Assembly (NCBI GenBank): GCA_036346225.1
Contig: JARFIW010001254.1
Span: forward strand, 655,001 to 719,000
Source of the DNA: Platerodrilus igneus
Taxonomy: Eukaryota; Arthropoda; Insecta; Coleoptera; Lycidae
Direction of reading: 5' to 3'
DNA: 64,000 bases
The position numbers and the translations under genes were made by a program. Positions within the stretch are counted from its first letter, which is position 1; each line of letters opens with the position of its first letter. Positions 21,904 through 34,044 of this stretch are shown piece after piece. Below the pieces are notes generated by a model, which had not been told where the DNA came from, searched no databases, and saw only the letters and a list, made by a program, of their open reading frames with translations.

Positions 21904-24660
21904 ATGATGGCATTCTCTGGGGTAAAAGATTCCGGAGTTAAAATAGTCTCCAATTCGGATCTCCGGGAGGGGACTACTTTGGAGGATGCGATCGGAAAGT
22001 TAAAATAAGAGTCGGGAACATTCTGCGAGTCGGAGCGTGGAATGTTAGAAGTATGAAGCAAGTAGGTAAGCTAGAGAACCTAAAAATCGAAATGAATAGG
22101 TTATCACTAGACATAGTAGAGATCAGCGAAGTTCGGTGGCCAGAGGCGGGGAATTTTTGGAGTGGAGACTTCAGGGTAATTCATACAGGAGCAGAGGAAG
22201 GAAATTTGGGTGTGGGGATAGTTATGCGGAAAAAGATAGGATACTGTGTAGAAAATTACAAAAGAACGAAAGAGTACTCATGGTTAAATTAGAATCTAAA
22301 CCGGTAAACACAGTAATGATACAAATATACATGCCCACCTCTAGTTACAGTGACGAAGAGGTAGAAGCCATCTACAAAGATATCGAAGACATATTAAGAT
22401 ACGTAAAAAAACATGAAAATTTAATATTTACGGGGGATTTTAATGCCGTGGTGGGTGAGGGTAGGGAAGGAGCGATAGTAGGTTTATTTGGTTTAGGCAC
22501 TAGCAAACGACAGGGGAAATAAGCTGGTAAAGAACAATTTAATCATCACAAACACATTATTTCAACATCATGCTAGAAGACGATATACGTAGAAGATATC
22601 AAATAGATTAAATTCTTGTTAGACAACGGTTTAGGAATCAAGTAAAAGACTGTAGAAGCTACCCAGAAGCAGATATAGATATAGATAATTATGAAGGCCG
22701 CACTTAAATTTAAAAATCTGAAAAAAAGGAACGGAAAATGGCACTTGGACTTAGAAAAACTAAAAGATAAAGATATTCAAGAAAGATTCGAAAAAAAGTC
22801 AAATGAATTGCTAAATGATATAGGGAAAATATCTGATACTAAGGAAGTAGAAACAGAATGGAATAACATTAAATCCAGCCTAGACATGGCGGCCAGAAAT
22901 ATTGTGGGGTATACACAAAAAGAAAATAAAAAACCATGGATAACAAAAGATATCCTGAATTTAATAAAAGAAAGACGAAAATACAAAAATAAATCAGACG
23001 AAGCAGGAAAACAGAGATACAAAACTATAAAATGGGAAATTATTCGAAAATGCAGGAAAGCTAACGAACAATGGATTGATGAAAAGTGCAAAGAGGTACA
23101 AACAAAGATGGAAGTAGGAGAGGAACTAACTGCATTAGAATAGGAATCAGACATTGAAAATGATGACTTGGGATATCCTATACTTAGAGACGAGTTTGAA
23201 TTAGCATTAAAGAGTCTGAAAAATGGTAAGGCGCCGGGTACAGATAAGGTGCAAGCTGAAACTCTAAAAGCAGCTGGACAAGCAGTAACAGAACGTCTCT
23301 TCCAACTTGTAAGCTATATGTATGAGACAGGCGAGATACCCAAGTATTTCAAAGGTAGCATCATAGTAACTATACCAAAAAAGAAAGGCGCGGATAGATA
23401 TGAAAATTTTCGAACAATAAGTTTGACAGCACACGTGTCAAAAATATTAACTAGAATTGTGCAAAGACAAATGGAAAAACGGGCGGAAGAAATACTAGGA
23501 GAAGACCAATTTGGGTTTACGCGAAACAGGGGAACACGGGAGGCTATTTTAGCTCTGAGAGTGATAATGGAGAAAACAATAGAAAAAAGGGAAAGCGTGT
23601 ATATAGGGTTTGTAGATCTGGAAAAAGCATCCGACAATGTAAAATAGAAAAAAATGTTCGAAATACTTAAAAAGATTGGAATGAGTTATAGGGATAGACG
23701 AATAGTACATAGCTTATACAAAGAGCAAACAGCAGTAATAGAGTTAGAGCAGCAACGTAGAGAAGTAAACATTAGGAAAGGAGTGAGACAGAGACGTGCC
23801 CTATCCCCATTGATTTTTAACTTGTACATAGAAGAGGCAATGAATACTGTGAAATGCAGGAAGACATTTGGAATTACTATGCAGGGACAAAAATTGATAT
23901 GCTTAGATTTGCAGACGATATAGCGGTATTAGCATCTAGCAAGGAAGAGTTAGAAGCTGCTTTTAATGAAATGGAAACGGTTCTAACAGAGAGATACGGT
24001 ATGAAAATTAACAAAACTAAAACTAAAGTTTTAGTATGCAAAGGTAGGGAAAATATATCAAAAACAAGAATACAAGTATGCTACCTAGGAAGCCAAATAA
24101 TACAAGATGGAAAAAGCACAAAAGATATAAAACAAAGATTAGCACAAGATCGTGCTACATTTAACAAGAAAAAGCAACTACTGTGCTCAAAGACCACAAA
24201 CATAGAATCAAGCAAAAGATTGCTTAAAACATGTGTGGAGCACAGCACTGTATGGCTGTGAAGCCTGGACATTAGGAGAAGCCGACAAGAAAAAGGTAGA
24301 AGCTTTTGAAATGTGGTGCTACAGACGTATGATGAAGATATAATGGACAGACAAAGTTAAGAACAAAGAGGTACTAAAAATGGTAGGGGAAGAAAGAAAT
24401 ATGTGGAAAACGGTAAAAAAGAGGAGAGATAGGATGATAGGCCACATACTACGGCATGAGGGAATAGTGCGGAATATATTAGAAGCAGAGATAGGAAAAA
24501 AGAGAAGAAGAGGCAGACCTAGGTTAGACTACTGCACACAGATAGTAAAAGATGTAGGCTGTAGGAATTTCAGGGAGATGTGTAAGCTAGCCTAGAATGG
24601 AAATCAATGGAGGTACGCATCCAACCAATCCCAAGATGGATAAACTAATGACGAAAAGAT
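21904..24660 (+). pseudogene. LINE A endonuclease-reverse transcriptase, heavily broken
   Basis: ATG at 21904 corresponds to the start in copy B. Broken frames show an APE-type endonuclease (DIVEISEVRW at about 22100, TGDFNAVVGEG at about 22435) and then a linker. The reverse transcriptase follows with KNGKAPGTDKVQAETLK (about 23220), YENFRTISLTAHVSKILTRI (about 23400) and the active-site FADDIAVLASS (about 23910). The C-terminal region has MWCYRRMM and RMIGHILRHEGIV (24310-24470), then RRRGRPRLDYCTQIVKDVG. The endonuclease nicks target DNA and the RT copies element RNA from the nick. Stops or frame changes occur at roughly 22005, 22290, 22520, 22610, 23142, 23645, 23920, 24257 and 24342; a segment before 23100 is also shortened relative to copy B. 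Confidence 0.88.
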
Positions 24661-25689
24661 AACTGTGCTTAAACATGATGATCATTATAAGTAACTACAA
24701 GAATTGGTTGGGCAATATTCTCGAATAAAGTAAGTGTGTGAAAGGATTTACTGGAAAACCATTATTTCGGCAAATGTCTAAGTGTTGGTAGCCATAGGTT
24801 GCTTAACCTCCTTCACTGAATCTCGGTAAAATAGGGCATAAAATTAGAAAACAATAGAAGGAGAACGAGCAGAATACGCATTCTGTGTAAGAATTTAAAG
24901 GAACTATGTAGGCTAGCTCAGAATATAAATAAGTGCATGTACGTGTCCAACCAGTTTTGAGACGGAAAACCTAATGACGAAAAAATAAGCGCAGATAAAT
25001 CTGATGATTAGTATAAACAACTAGTTGTTGGTTGCAAAATATCTCCAACTAATGTTGGCTGTGCGAATAGATAAATTGGAAAATATATTAAATCGCCAAA
25101 TGGTTAAGTGTTGGGGGAACTTGGCAGCCACAGGTTGCTTACCTCCCTTCACAACCACTAAAGGTCGGAGAAATAAGGCATATAACTGTAAAACAATAGA
25201 AGGTGATCGAACTGCATCTAACAAGAAAGAACAGCGCCTATGAGGAAAGGCAACAAACATAGAACAAGAAGAAAATTGTTGAAAGCATACGTGTGGAGCA
25301 AAGCACAGTATGCCTATGAAATACGGGCAGTCTGAAACACAGACAGAAAAACGGTAGCAGCCTTTTGAAACGCTGTGCTTTAGATGTATGAGGACGATAG
25401 CATGGACAGACAAAGATAATAACAAATAAGTTATAGAAATAGTAGGGGAATAAGGATATCTGGGGAAAAAGAGAAATAGAAGGGCGGAATACGTTCTAAG
25501 GCATTTTGGGGAATAGTATGTGATGTATTACAAGCAGAGATAGGAAAAAAGAGGTAGATGCCTAGATCAGATAGTGATAGATGCAGAATGTGCAAATTTA
25601 AGGGAAATCTGTAGGTTAGTTCAGAATAGGAAACAATGATAGTACGCGTCTAACGAGTTCTAGGACTGAAGACCTAATGATGATGATGT
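24340..25689 (+). repeat. Reiterated 3' modules of LINE A
   Basis: The word order 'GGGAGATGTGTAAGCTAGCC - GTACGC/GT - ACCTAATGACGA' occurs three times in diverged form: ending about 24655, about 24985 and about 25685. Each module resembles the 3' end of the ORF plus the UTR. The reversed equivalent exists in copy B. So the composite 3' end either predates both insertions or arose by repeated nested insertion. Confidence 0.6.
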
Positions 25690-27699
25690 ATATATTTAAG
25701 GTAAAGCATTAAGTAAGTACCTAGATTTTATATTTTTATGTCATGACGCTTTGTTTACCATCACGTTGTAACAAACGATTACGCAAATTATTGGTTTTTT
25801 TGTTGTTTTGTAAATAGTATTTCGAGATTGTATGTTGACCATTTAGTTTTACCGAGGTTTCCAATGTGTTTTTTTTGTATCACCCACGCCACTCTACGAC
25901 GTTTTTAAGCTAGTTCAACCTCTAATTCAATTCTACCATTCTGTCCCCGTTTTGTTACGGTATTCGGCGTAAACGACTTCTTTACTGACTTTTGCTGTTT
26001 TCTTTCGTGTTTGCAAGGAATACCGTAACATAAATTTTGGCATACCCAATGTGTGGCTTAATTTCGAAACCTTTTTTTATTTACTTAAAATTTTCTATAT
26101 TTCTGAAGCCGTTCCTCTTTACCTAAATATTTGTCCCCTCTTTTAGGAAACCTCTATTCCTACTTAACGTTTCGTCTCGAATTTTTCTGTACATACACCT
26201 GAATTATTCGGGGTTTATATAAATGAAGTAACATAAAGTCAAACAGACGCTGGTTATCATTCCGCGCTAATTATAAATGTCCTTGTTACATATACGGGAT
26301 ATAAGCAAGTAATTTGTAACTAAATATACAAACACAGCAATATTTTTTTTTATTTCACCCATACAGTTGATGTACGTTGTTGACCACAATTATTTCTTTC
26401 ATTGCTGAAATTTCAAACGGTATAGAAAACACCATTGTGCTTAATCCCCACTACTTTTATTTGACGATACGCGTAACGCATAATTCAGCGTGCATTTGTT
26501 CAACGCGTCAACTGTAACTCAAAACTTTAATTCTCTACTTCTACATAATGATCTAAATGTGTAAAATGAACAAGGAAATTAAGACACTGGTGCTTTATCA
26601 CAAACGTCTACCGACCTGTTCATATATTTAACGCGTCACTTGTAATCCAATACTATAAAATGCTACTTCAAGTTTACTGACTTATATATAATGCTTGTAA
26701 AGGTGTACAATAATGATACTTTGTATTGTTTTCCTTGTGGAATTAATCACTGGTTGCTTTCTACATTTCTAAAAACGCGTCTGAGTAATTAACTTTTGTT
26801 TGTTCGATGTGATTCAATCTCGTGATAAAAGCTAACATATCTTCCTTAAAGAGAATATGTTACTACTGAAATTACTATAACGTTTTATTTATAGCCAGAA
26901 CATAAAATAAAAATTAATATTACTGCGTTCGAATTCCCCACACAACAATCTGATAATGATCAACGTAAAGCATCTAACAATAAACTAAATAATACCGTAG
27001 GCGATATAAATGTAACATACACCGTTTCATCCTGATAAAATTGTTTTTGTGTTTGTTTTATTGTTTCTGGTCCGATATCTAGTAATTTAATCTAGATTTC
27101 TCTTTATGCTGAGTTACCAAAATTGTGTTTTGGCAGGCGATTCGAGTTTTTTGAAAACACTGGCGCCCTGTTTCTATTCCTAGATTCTATTTTGTTGTTG
27201 CAATTCTGTTAGTGTTACTAAATTCTATTTTTTTCTTTTACTAATTGGGTGCGTTAGAATTGCAGTTTCGTCCTTCGCGTATATTTTAATGTATCCTGTT
27301 GGCTGTAATATTCTATGATTGAGTTATCATGGCTGATGATAAACGAAGACTATTTGATAATATCTTACGTAGGACGCAAGGTCCGTCGGAAATTATCGTT
27401 GACTATAAAGCGTGTATGACTTCCATGTTCCGTCAGTATACTTTTGTACCCGATTGTATGCAATGTGTATTTATTACAATTCTGACGTTTCAAACCTGTT
27501 TTGGTTGTTTTCAAAGGCTCTGAAACGGTGAAACAGTTATAATACAATTACTTAATTTTAAACTTGCATTTAAGTTTATACTAGCATTCTTATTTTTGTA
27601 ACTAGCAAAATATTCAATGGGGGTTTTTGAAACTAAAATAAATATTAACACTATTGTGATAATTTCAGTTTTTGTGTGATTACAAACACTTTATAATTT
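25690..27699. other. AT-rich spacer
   Basis: No gene is supported. Two diverged copies of a roughly 125-bp unit (AACGCGTCAACTGTAACTC at about 26500; AACGCGTCACTTGTAATCC at about 26630) are visible. A 64-codon frame from ATG 27329 (MADDKRRLFDNILRR) is unassigned. Confidence 0.4.
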
Positions 27700-27704
27700 T
27701 GACA

Positions 27705-28085
27705 ATGAAACAAAAATTAAACGTGCTGATCTGCAGATTAAATTATCTGACGATGCAAGAAATGAAAGAGATATAGATGTACTTGATTTTGCTGATGAGC
27801 TAGAATTGATTACAGAATTATTTACGATGTAGGTAGTATTTTGAAAATTTTTAAATACCTAGTAAAAAAATTATTTAGTTTGAATTTGAGAATAATATTC
27901 ACTTTACTAGTAACGGTTTCTGATTAAATTGATAAAAAATTATTTACGTTTGACAATGACACAAGAAAGATTAAAAAAATCTTAGTTAATTTCAATCGAA
28001 TAGGATGTGTGTGATGGTTCACTAAATATATAAGATTTAATAAAAGATTTTGCTCAAAATAAAGCAAGACAAACAACTTTTTGTA
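27705..28085 (+). pseudogene. hAT transposase C-terminal part, copy D2
   Basis: Frames show ADLQIKLSDDARNERDIDVL and LDFADELELITELFTM, then LLVTVSD, LRLTMTQERLKK, SIE and DLIKDFAQNKARQ. This is the order of the hAT C-terminal dimerisation region and tail. Stops after ELFTM (27828) and several frame changes break it. The N-terminal zinc finger and most of the catalytic core are absent. Confidence 0.65.
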
Positions 28086-29501
28086 AAGACTGTTATACGT
28101 ATATTGTTCTGCGTGGATTGTTCATTCCCAATTATGTTTTTCTTATTGATGTTTTCATTGCGCAATTTTTAGTCTATATCTTTGGGCTTTCTTCTTTAGT
28201 AATATAATGTTTTTCTAATAAAAACACACATCTTTACAAATGTGCGCTGTTAAAATAGGAATTGTCACTAGAAGCCGGTAAAATTCTTTCTGCACCGGGT
28301 GTCAGTGTAACCCGGCATGGTTCTGAGACTTGCCAATATAAATTAGAACAATTTAGCAAAGTAACAAACGTAAAAGCTCGAGACAGTCTTGTTAATATTT
28401 GAAAATAGAAGATCTGCAACCATTATATAAAAAATTGGCGGCGTTTAATAAGCTACAGTAAGTAAAAAGTGTTACTGCTTTATATCATTCTGGATACGTT
28501 TGGTGCAAAAGTCTGTTTAAAATCGCACAAATATTGTAAGCATTATTTTAATAAAAGAAATACAGCAAAGCCGATCGCGTGTTTATACTCTAAATTACTC
28601 ATTCAAGATAAATAAAACTTTATTCTGTTTTTTGTGTTACTCTGTAATTCTGCTAACCGCAATACGTACAAATAAAAATTAAACCCTTCAAATTCATGAC
28701 GGTTATAAAAAAAACAAACGCTCTAGATAGCAAGAGAATACGAACCTACATGATAAATGGTCGAAATTCGAAACTTTTAGCACAGAAAGCAATGTTTAAG
28801 ATTTGAGAAATTATAAAATAATTTTTAAGTTTAAATATACTCATTAAAATTGCATAGCGGCATCTATCCACAAGAATAAGCACACGTGAAATAAATTTTA
28901 CAGAAATCGACCGTGTTATAAATTCCTTTAGTTTATACATTCACACACTAGAATGCAGAACAAAATTATGCCAAGAAAACTTTATTATTTTTATTTTAAT
29001 TTGAAAAATCTGAAACGTAACTTTACTAGTATTTTTTTAAGGGAAAGAAGCCTGTTGGACGTTCAACTGTTTTCATAATTGTTTGTACGTCCAAACGTAT
29101 GAGAGAAGCGCGTTTTCTGGCATTGTACTTGGAGCTTATCGGTTTTTGAAAGACAATTTTATTATTTTATAGTTTGAAATTGTTCCGAGAGGTCTCTATT
29201 TCTGATTAGGGTAACGTAAAATATATCTTTATACAATCCTTTGAAGGCGACAGTAATTTTGTATGTGAATTAATTTTCAGTAAACATGTATGCATAAGTT
29301 AAGTACCTAAGTAGAAAGCTTTTAATTCTTCTAAATAATTTCATATTGGTTGTATGGAAGATTCTATAAATAATTTTGAATTAATTTTATATTAAAATAA
29401 TTTTGTGATAACAATTATTATTGTTAAAAATTAGCTCAATATTATATATTTGTAACGAAATACATAACTGTAGATTATATAGTAACAACTTTCTAGAAGA
29501 A

Positions 29502-29573
29502 TCCGCTATGGTCTAGTGGCTAGGATACCTGGCTTTAACCTAGGAGGCTCGGGTTCGATTCCCGGTAGCGGAA
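29502..29573 (+). tRNA. tRNA-Glu-like gene with anticodon UUA (ochre-suppressor type)
   Basis: This 72-nt gene folds fully. The acceptor stem TCCGCTA/TAGCGGA has seven perfect pairs. The D arm follows the A-box TGGTCTAGTGG, the anticodon stem CCTGG/CTAGG contains one G-T wobble, and the T arm has B-box GGTTCGATTCC; A73 is the discriminator. A T6 run from 29575 is a Pol III terminator. The body is a eukaryotic tRNA-Glu, but the anticodon loop is CTTTAAC, giving anticodon TTA (29535-29537) instead of TTC: a single change at position 36. By pairing rules it would read UAA. It lies in hAT copy D2, and the sister copy at 7639 keeps TTC but is otherwise decayed. Whether it is transcribed or charged with glutamate is unknown. 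Confidence 0.88.
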
Positions 29574-29987
29574 GTTTTTTCTTTATATCATTATGTGTTT
29601 TAAAAATAATTGTTATACCATTTAGATCTAACAAATAATTCTTTCAATTATTTTTATTAACCATACCTATAGTAAAATAAAAAAAGTATTTTAAAATATA
29701 TTTACAAATTAACTTGAGAAAGATGAGTACTAATGTATACGGCAGCGCTGGACTTGAAATAGTTTGTGTTTAAGAATGATATAAAATTGCAATAGAAAAA
29801 TTACTTATAATATTAAAGATAATTAATCATTCTATATTTGCAGAAATTAGAACACAAAACTTATACCATCGAACAGACTGTTTCGCTAATACAAGCTAAT
29901 ATGCCTTAACGCAATTACAATACAAACATAGACAAAAAAGTGTGGCGCAACTTAGTTTTAGTTACTCAGTTTTCTTTTTAGACATAC

Positions 29988-30024
29988 TATAAATAGATCG
30001 ACAGGGGATCGTCTACTGAGTACA
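29988..30024 (+). promoter_or_regulatory. Conserved TATA-like block near the hAT end, copy D2
   Basis: TATAAATAG at 29988 is followed by ATCGACAGGGGATCGTCTAC, the counterpart of 9489-9525. Confidence 0.35.
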
Positions 30025-30090
30025 GCTATAAACTTAATTTTTTTACGAGAACGTCCCCTCGCTTAAAAGATAAAGAGATTTAAATTTCTA

Positions 30091-30489
30091 AAATTAGTAT
30101 AGGAAGAAAAATATGTTACAAGTAGTACTATTAGCTATTGCAACAAAATGTAAAATCACGTTCGGTAACCAGTTAACAAATCACAACAAATGTTATATTT
30201 TGTGTCCAACAAAGGGCGCATACGCAATTGTGTGGAGACTCCTACCGAAAGTGTTTTGACGCAATTTTCGTACTTGCTTGTTCCGTTCTATTTCATATTA
30301 AAACAACTTATTGCCAAATTACTGTAAAAACACCATTCAGTTCCAATAATTTAATTCACGTTTGCTATACTTTTATAAATTCAAACCGTGTAGATAGGCA
30401 ACTAACTATACACGTTCTTCGATAAATCCGCGACTTTAATTTTCTATATTCTTCTCTCTTATCTATTCAAGTCCGCCTGTTTATACTCT
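30091..30489. other. Spacer before Polinton copy 1
   Basis: No recognised gene. A 65-codon frame at 30228-30425 has no family features. TACTCT at 30484-30489 directly precedes the Polinton terminus and would be its 6-bp duplication, but a matching copy was not found. Confidence 0.35.
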
Positions 30490-31188
30490 AGTAGTGAGGT
30501 AAGGCCGGTCTGAATTCAAAACGGTGTACGCGTATGTTTTTCCAAGTAACATACACGTGCACCGTTTCGAATTCAGACCGGCTTTATATACTTTCAATGT
30601 AAAATACGTGTGGGCACGTTTTGAAGTCAGACCGGCTTTATATTACTTTCAATGGAACATACGTGTGTAACTTCAAAACACACGTATGTTGAAAAATGTA
30701 AGTGCAGAGAAAATGTGTAGCTGTTTTGAATTCGGTTTTCTAGCGAGAAGTTACACGTGCACCATTTTGAATTCAGACCGACCTTATATGCTTTCAATGT
30801 AAAATACGTGTGGGCACGTTTTGAAGTCAGACCGGCTTTATATTACTTTCAATGGAACATACATACTTCAAAACACACGTATGTTGAAAAATGTAAGTGC
30901 AGAGAAAATGTGTAGCTGTTTTGAATTCGGTTTTCTAGCGAGAAGTTATAAAGTATGCCAGATGCAAAATATCGCATTCGAGTCAATTGTGTTTAATTAA
31001 AGTGGATTCTGATTTATGTTTTTTACTTATGTTTAGAGGCTGCAAATACACATGGACCGGTTTCAATTCAAAATGTGTGTTCACTCTTGTGATAGGTTGA
31101 AAAGTAGGTTGGCAAAGTAAAAGTATGCAGATGGTGGAAATCTGCTATATAAGGAGATTGCTCCTAATACTAATTTAATTAGTCGAAG
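30490..31188 (+). repeat. Polinton copy 1 terminal repeat
   Basis: It starts AGTAGTGAGGTAAGGCCGG, matching both ends of copy 2, and ends at TTTAATTAGTCGAAG. A 200-bp segment is tandemly doubled (units starting at 30553 and 30753), making it about 140 bp longer than the copy 2 repeats. The inner end has TATATAAGGAG (31145), a TATA-like box about 75 bp before ORF X. The terminal palindrome is present at 30503-30583. Confidence 0.85.
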
Positions 31189-31224
31189 TTTACTGCATAT
31201 ATTTACATACCTACATATACAAAC

Positions 31225-32030
31225 ATGTATATAATTGATATTCAGGGATTTAAATACAAGAAAAACGAGTTTGTGTGCAAAGAAACTGCGGTTTTGGACT
31301 TGTTGTTAGGTGATGTTTGGCATCAAATTTTTAAATTGCCAATGCAGTCTAGTTGTTTAAGCCAAGATTATATAAAACATAACGACTGGGTGACAAGGAA
31401 TATTCATGGTCTTTCTTGGGATGAATCTTCAACGGCTGGAATGGCGTCATTATATATAGCGCTTTATTTGAAGCAAATTATCCGACCCGGTGAAGAAGTA
31501 TTTGTGAAGGGTCTAGAAAAGAAGAAATTGATTGAAACCTATCTAATGCAAAACGTTGTAACTGATATGCTTGCACTAGGTTGTCCTAAGCTATCGGAGT
31601 AAAAATCAACAATCGTTTAATATATAACATCCATTGTTGTAGACACATCAATAATAATCTGCAATGTGCAAAACAAAATACCTTGTTATTAAAAGAATGG
31701 TTTGATAATAATAAAAAACAATAGAAAGATTGTGTCTGTATTATTTATTTTAATATAATTTTACAATGTTAGCCGAAGCAAATTATCCGACCCGGAGAAG
31801 AAGTATGTGTGAAGGGTCTAGAAAAGAAGAAATGGATGGAAACCTATCTAATGCAAAACGTTGTAACTGATATGCTTGCACTAGGTTGTTCTAAGCTATC
31901 GGAGTTAAAAATCAACAATCGTTTACTATGTAACATCCATTGTTATAGGCACAGCAATAATAGTCTGCAATGTGCAAAACAAAATACTTTGTTATTAAAA
32001 GAATGGTTTGATAATAATAAAAAACAATAA
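31225..32030 (+). pseudogene. ORF X of Polinton copy 1, frameshifted, with duplicated tail
   Basis: ATG at 31225 opens 125 codons beginning MYIIDIQGFKYKKNEFVCKE and including GDVWHQIFKLP and NDWVTRNIHGLSWDE. A one-base loss at about 31600 (GAGTAAAA here, GAGTTAAAA in the other copies) ends it before a Cys/His-rich C-terminus. That tail is present again, open, at 31800-32030 (NIHCYRHSNNSLQCAKQN), so the 3' third of the gene is tandemly duplicated. Related proteins occur in insect repeats of this kind; function is unknown to me. The N-terminal acidic motif and the C-x-x-H/C tail might mean a nuclease-like fold with a zinc site, but this is a guess. It sits just inside the TIR, as in copy 2. Confidence 0.55.
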
Positions 32031-32903
32031 AAAAGACAACCCTGAAAGCAACTATAATTGATCAACGCAATAGCTCTTTACTGGTTTTATAACATTTAAC
32101 AAATTGTACAGATATCTCGAAATTTGCCAAAGACAGACAGACAAACAGACTGATTGCACCAATTTCTCATTCTCGCTTTTAAAGAATAACAAGTCGTAGT
32201 TATTAAATCGCGAACTCAGTTATCTGCAAGAAATATATAAACGAGGAAATTTATGAAATGCTCCAACTTAAAAAAAACTAGAAATAAATCTATTGAAATA
32301 TATGCTAACGTTGCAATTGGTGGATCTGCTCACGGAGTCAACGATTTTTTTCCAGCACTTCATTTGGATTGACTATAAACTACTCAATAATTTTAACCTA
32401 ACCACTATCATTATTCTTCCTGACAAAAACAATTTTAAAAAAGTTTTCATTTTTGATTTGTTCTATATAACACAACTATAACCTGACAATAAAGATTGAA
32501 CGATTATCACACACATATCTAGAGTATATAAAGATATTAAACAACAAGAACAGCAGAAAATTCAACCCATGTCAGACAGCGTTTTTTTTCTTTGTCAACG
32601 ATAGTCTAGTCTATTGCTTCTTCAGCATTCGCATTTCCATAGTTACATACTGAAGGCAACTCTGCACTTTTAGATCACATGCATTTCTAATTTCAATGAC
32701 AAAAAAATATGAAAGCATCTACTTGAAATGCATTTCTAACTTTAATCGCAAAAAATGAGAGCATCTATTCGAAATATGCACTCAGATTAAAAGTCAAAAA
32801 ATTGTTTTTACATCGTTCTGTAAACTGAGATTACGTAGTTATTAAATCGGGAGTAATGTGAAATGAAACACACAATGTATTCTTCTTTATTGTAATTTAT
32901 AAA

Positions 32904-32950
<47 letters not shown>

Positions 32951-33060
32951 TGTACTCTAGAATAAACGTACTATAATTCACTTAAGTTGTTTATATCTTC
33001 GTTTTCTAAATGAGCAAGCATCCCAAATATAAAGAACAGTTATAACTCACTCCAACTCTG
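32031..33060. other. Scrambled Polinton-family filler
   Basis: 32036-32640 is the reverse of parts of 61.15-62.18 kb (for example GTGGATCTGCTCACGGAGTC at 32319 reversed at about 61832). 32640-32840 is the reverse of the 40.0/59.6 kb repeat. (TA)n lies at 32907-32943. No gene. Confidence 0.55.
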
Positions 33061-33351
33061 AACGGTAAAAAATATTGCATTATCGGTTCTATGAGGGCTG
33101 TCTTCAGTTTCAGCAATCATACTACGAAAAGGAAAATGAACCACTTTTTAATCCTGAAGATTTACGAAGTATTGCACCATTAGTAGTCATAGATTGTTCT
33201 AGACAAAACGAAGCGTTAAAATCTGGTACTTTCGATATTAGATTAGAATTTGAAACTAGCAGAAACGTTTTGCCAAATACATCTTGTCATTGCCTTATAA
33301 TTCATGATAAGATAGTCAAATACAATCCACTTTCAAACAGCATAAGAGTAT
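33061..33351 (+). pseudogene. Polinton major capsid protein C-terminus, copy 1
   Basis: The open frame reads QQSYYEKENEPLFNPEDL and IAPLVVIDCSRQNEALKSG, then IIHDKIVKYNPLSNS. This is the C-terminal end of the double jelly-roll capsid protein encoded by insect Mavericks. Only the last roughly 95 residues are left. In copy 2 part of this region is deleted. LINE B is inserted right at its end (33353), and the capsid 3' flank resumes at 38223. Confidence 0.7.
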
Positions 33352-33352
33352 T

Positions 33353-33900
33353 CATCATCATTAGGTCTTCAGTTCTAGAACTGGTTAGACGCGTACCATC
33401 ATTGTTCCCTGTTCTGAACTAACCTACAGATTTCCCTGAAATATGCACGGTTTGCATCTATAACTGTCTGATCTAGGTCTACATCTACCTCTTTTTTCCT
33501 GTCTCTGCTTGTAATATATCACATACTCATCATCATTAGGTCTTCAGTCCTAGAACTGGTTAGACGCGTACCATCATTGTTCCCTATTCCGAACTAACCT
33601 ACAGATTTCCCTGAAATATGCACAGTTTGCATCTATAACTGTCTGATCTAGGTCTACATCTACCTCTTTTTTCCTATCTCTGCTTGTAATATATCACATA
33701 CTATTCCCCAAAAATGCCTTAGAACGTATTCCGTCCTACTATTTTTCTTTTTCCCCAGATATCCTTGTTCCCCTACTATTTCTGTAACTTATTTGTTATT
33801 ATCTTTGTCTGTCCATGCTATCGTCCTCATACATCTGGAGCATTTCAAAAGACTGCTACCGTTTTTGTGTCTGCATTTCAGCCAACATTTTTTAACATGT
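33353..33900 (-). repeat. Reiterated 3' ends of LINE B
   Basis: A segment of about 175 bp starting CATCATCATTAGGTCTTCAG occurs at 33356 and again at 33530, nearly identical (tandem). Older module remains continue to about 33900. The equivalent modules in copy A are at 25.2-25.69 kb. Confidence 0.75.
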
Positions 33901-34044
33901 TTCTATTTATACAATTGAGAGGATGGTAATTAAAGAAGTGTGCGATTGCATTATTGAAAGGCTTAAGTACTCGTTTTTTTTTATATATTTATTTTGAGGG
34001 GGAAAATTCATTATGATTTAAGTTACCTCTTTGGTAGATTTTAA

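Larger units (their letters stand above)
21606..25689 (+). mobile_element. RTE-like non-LTR retrotransposon, copy A
   Basis: The 5' border is shared with copy B: both start at ATTTCGAATGGACCTGCACC. About 300 bp of 5' UTR precede the ORF remnant. After the ORF the element continues with three diverged repetitions of its own 3' part (see the repeat entry) and ends in TGATGATGATG, a short tandem tail typical of RTE-type elements. The copy is older or more decayed than copy B, with many more stops. Confidence 0.85.
27700..30090 (+). mobile_element. tRNA-carrying hAT remnant, copy D2
   Basis: This second copy holds the 3' part seen at 1.44-1.78 and 6.72-9.61 kb: hAT C-terminal coding remnant, AT-rich 3' region, tRNA-Glu, and the terminal region with the TATA-like block. 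It lacks both the 4.9-kb insertion and the mariner. It carries about 0.45 kb at 28.85-29.30 kb not found in D1. No upstream transposase is left in recognisable form. Confidence 0.65.
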
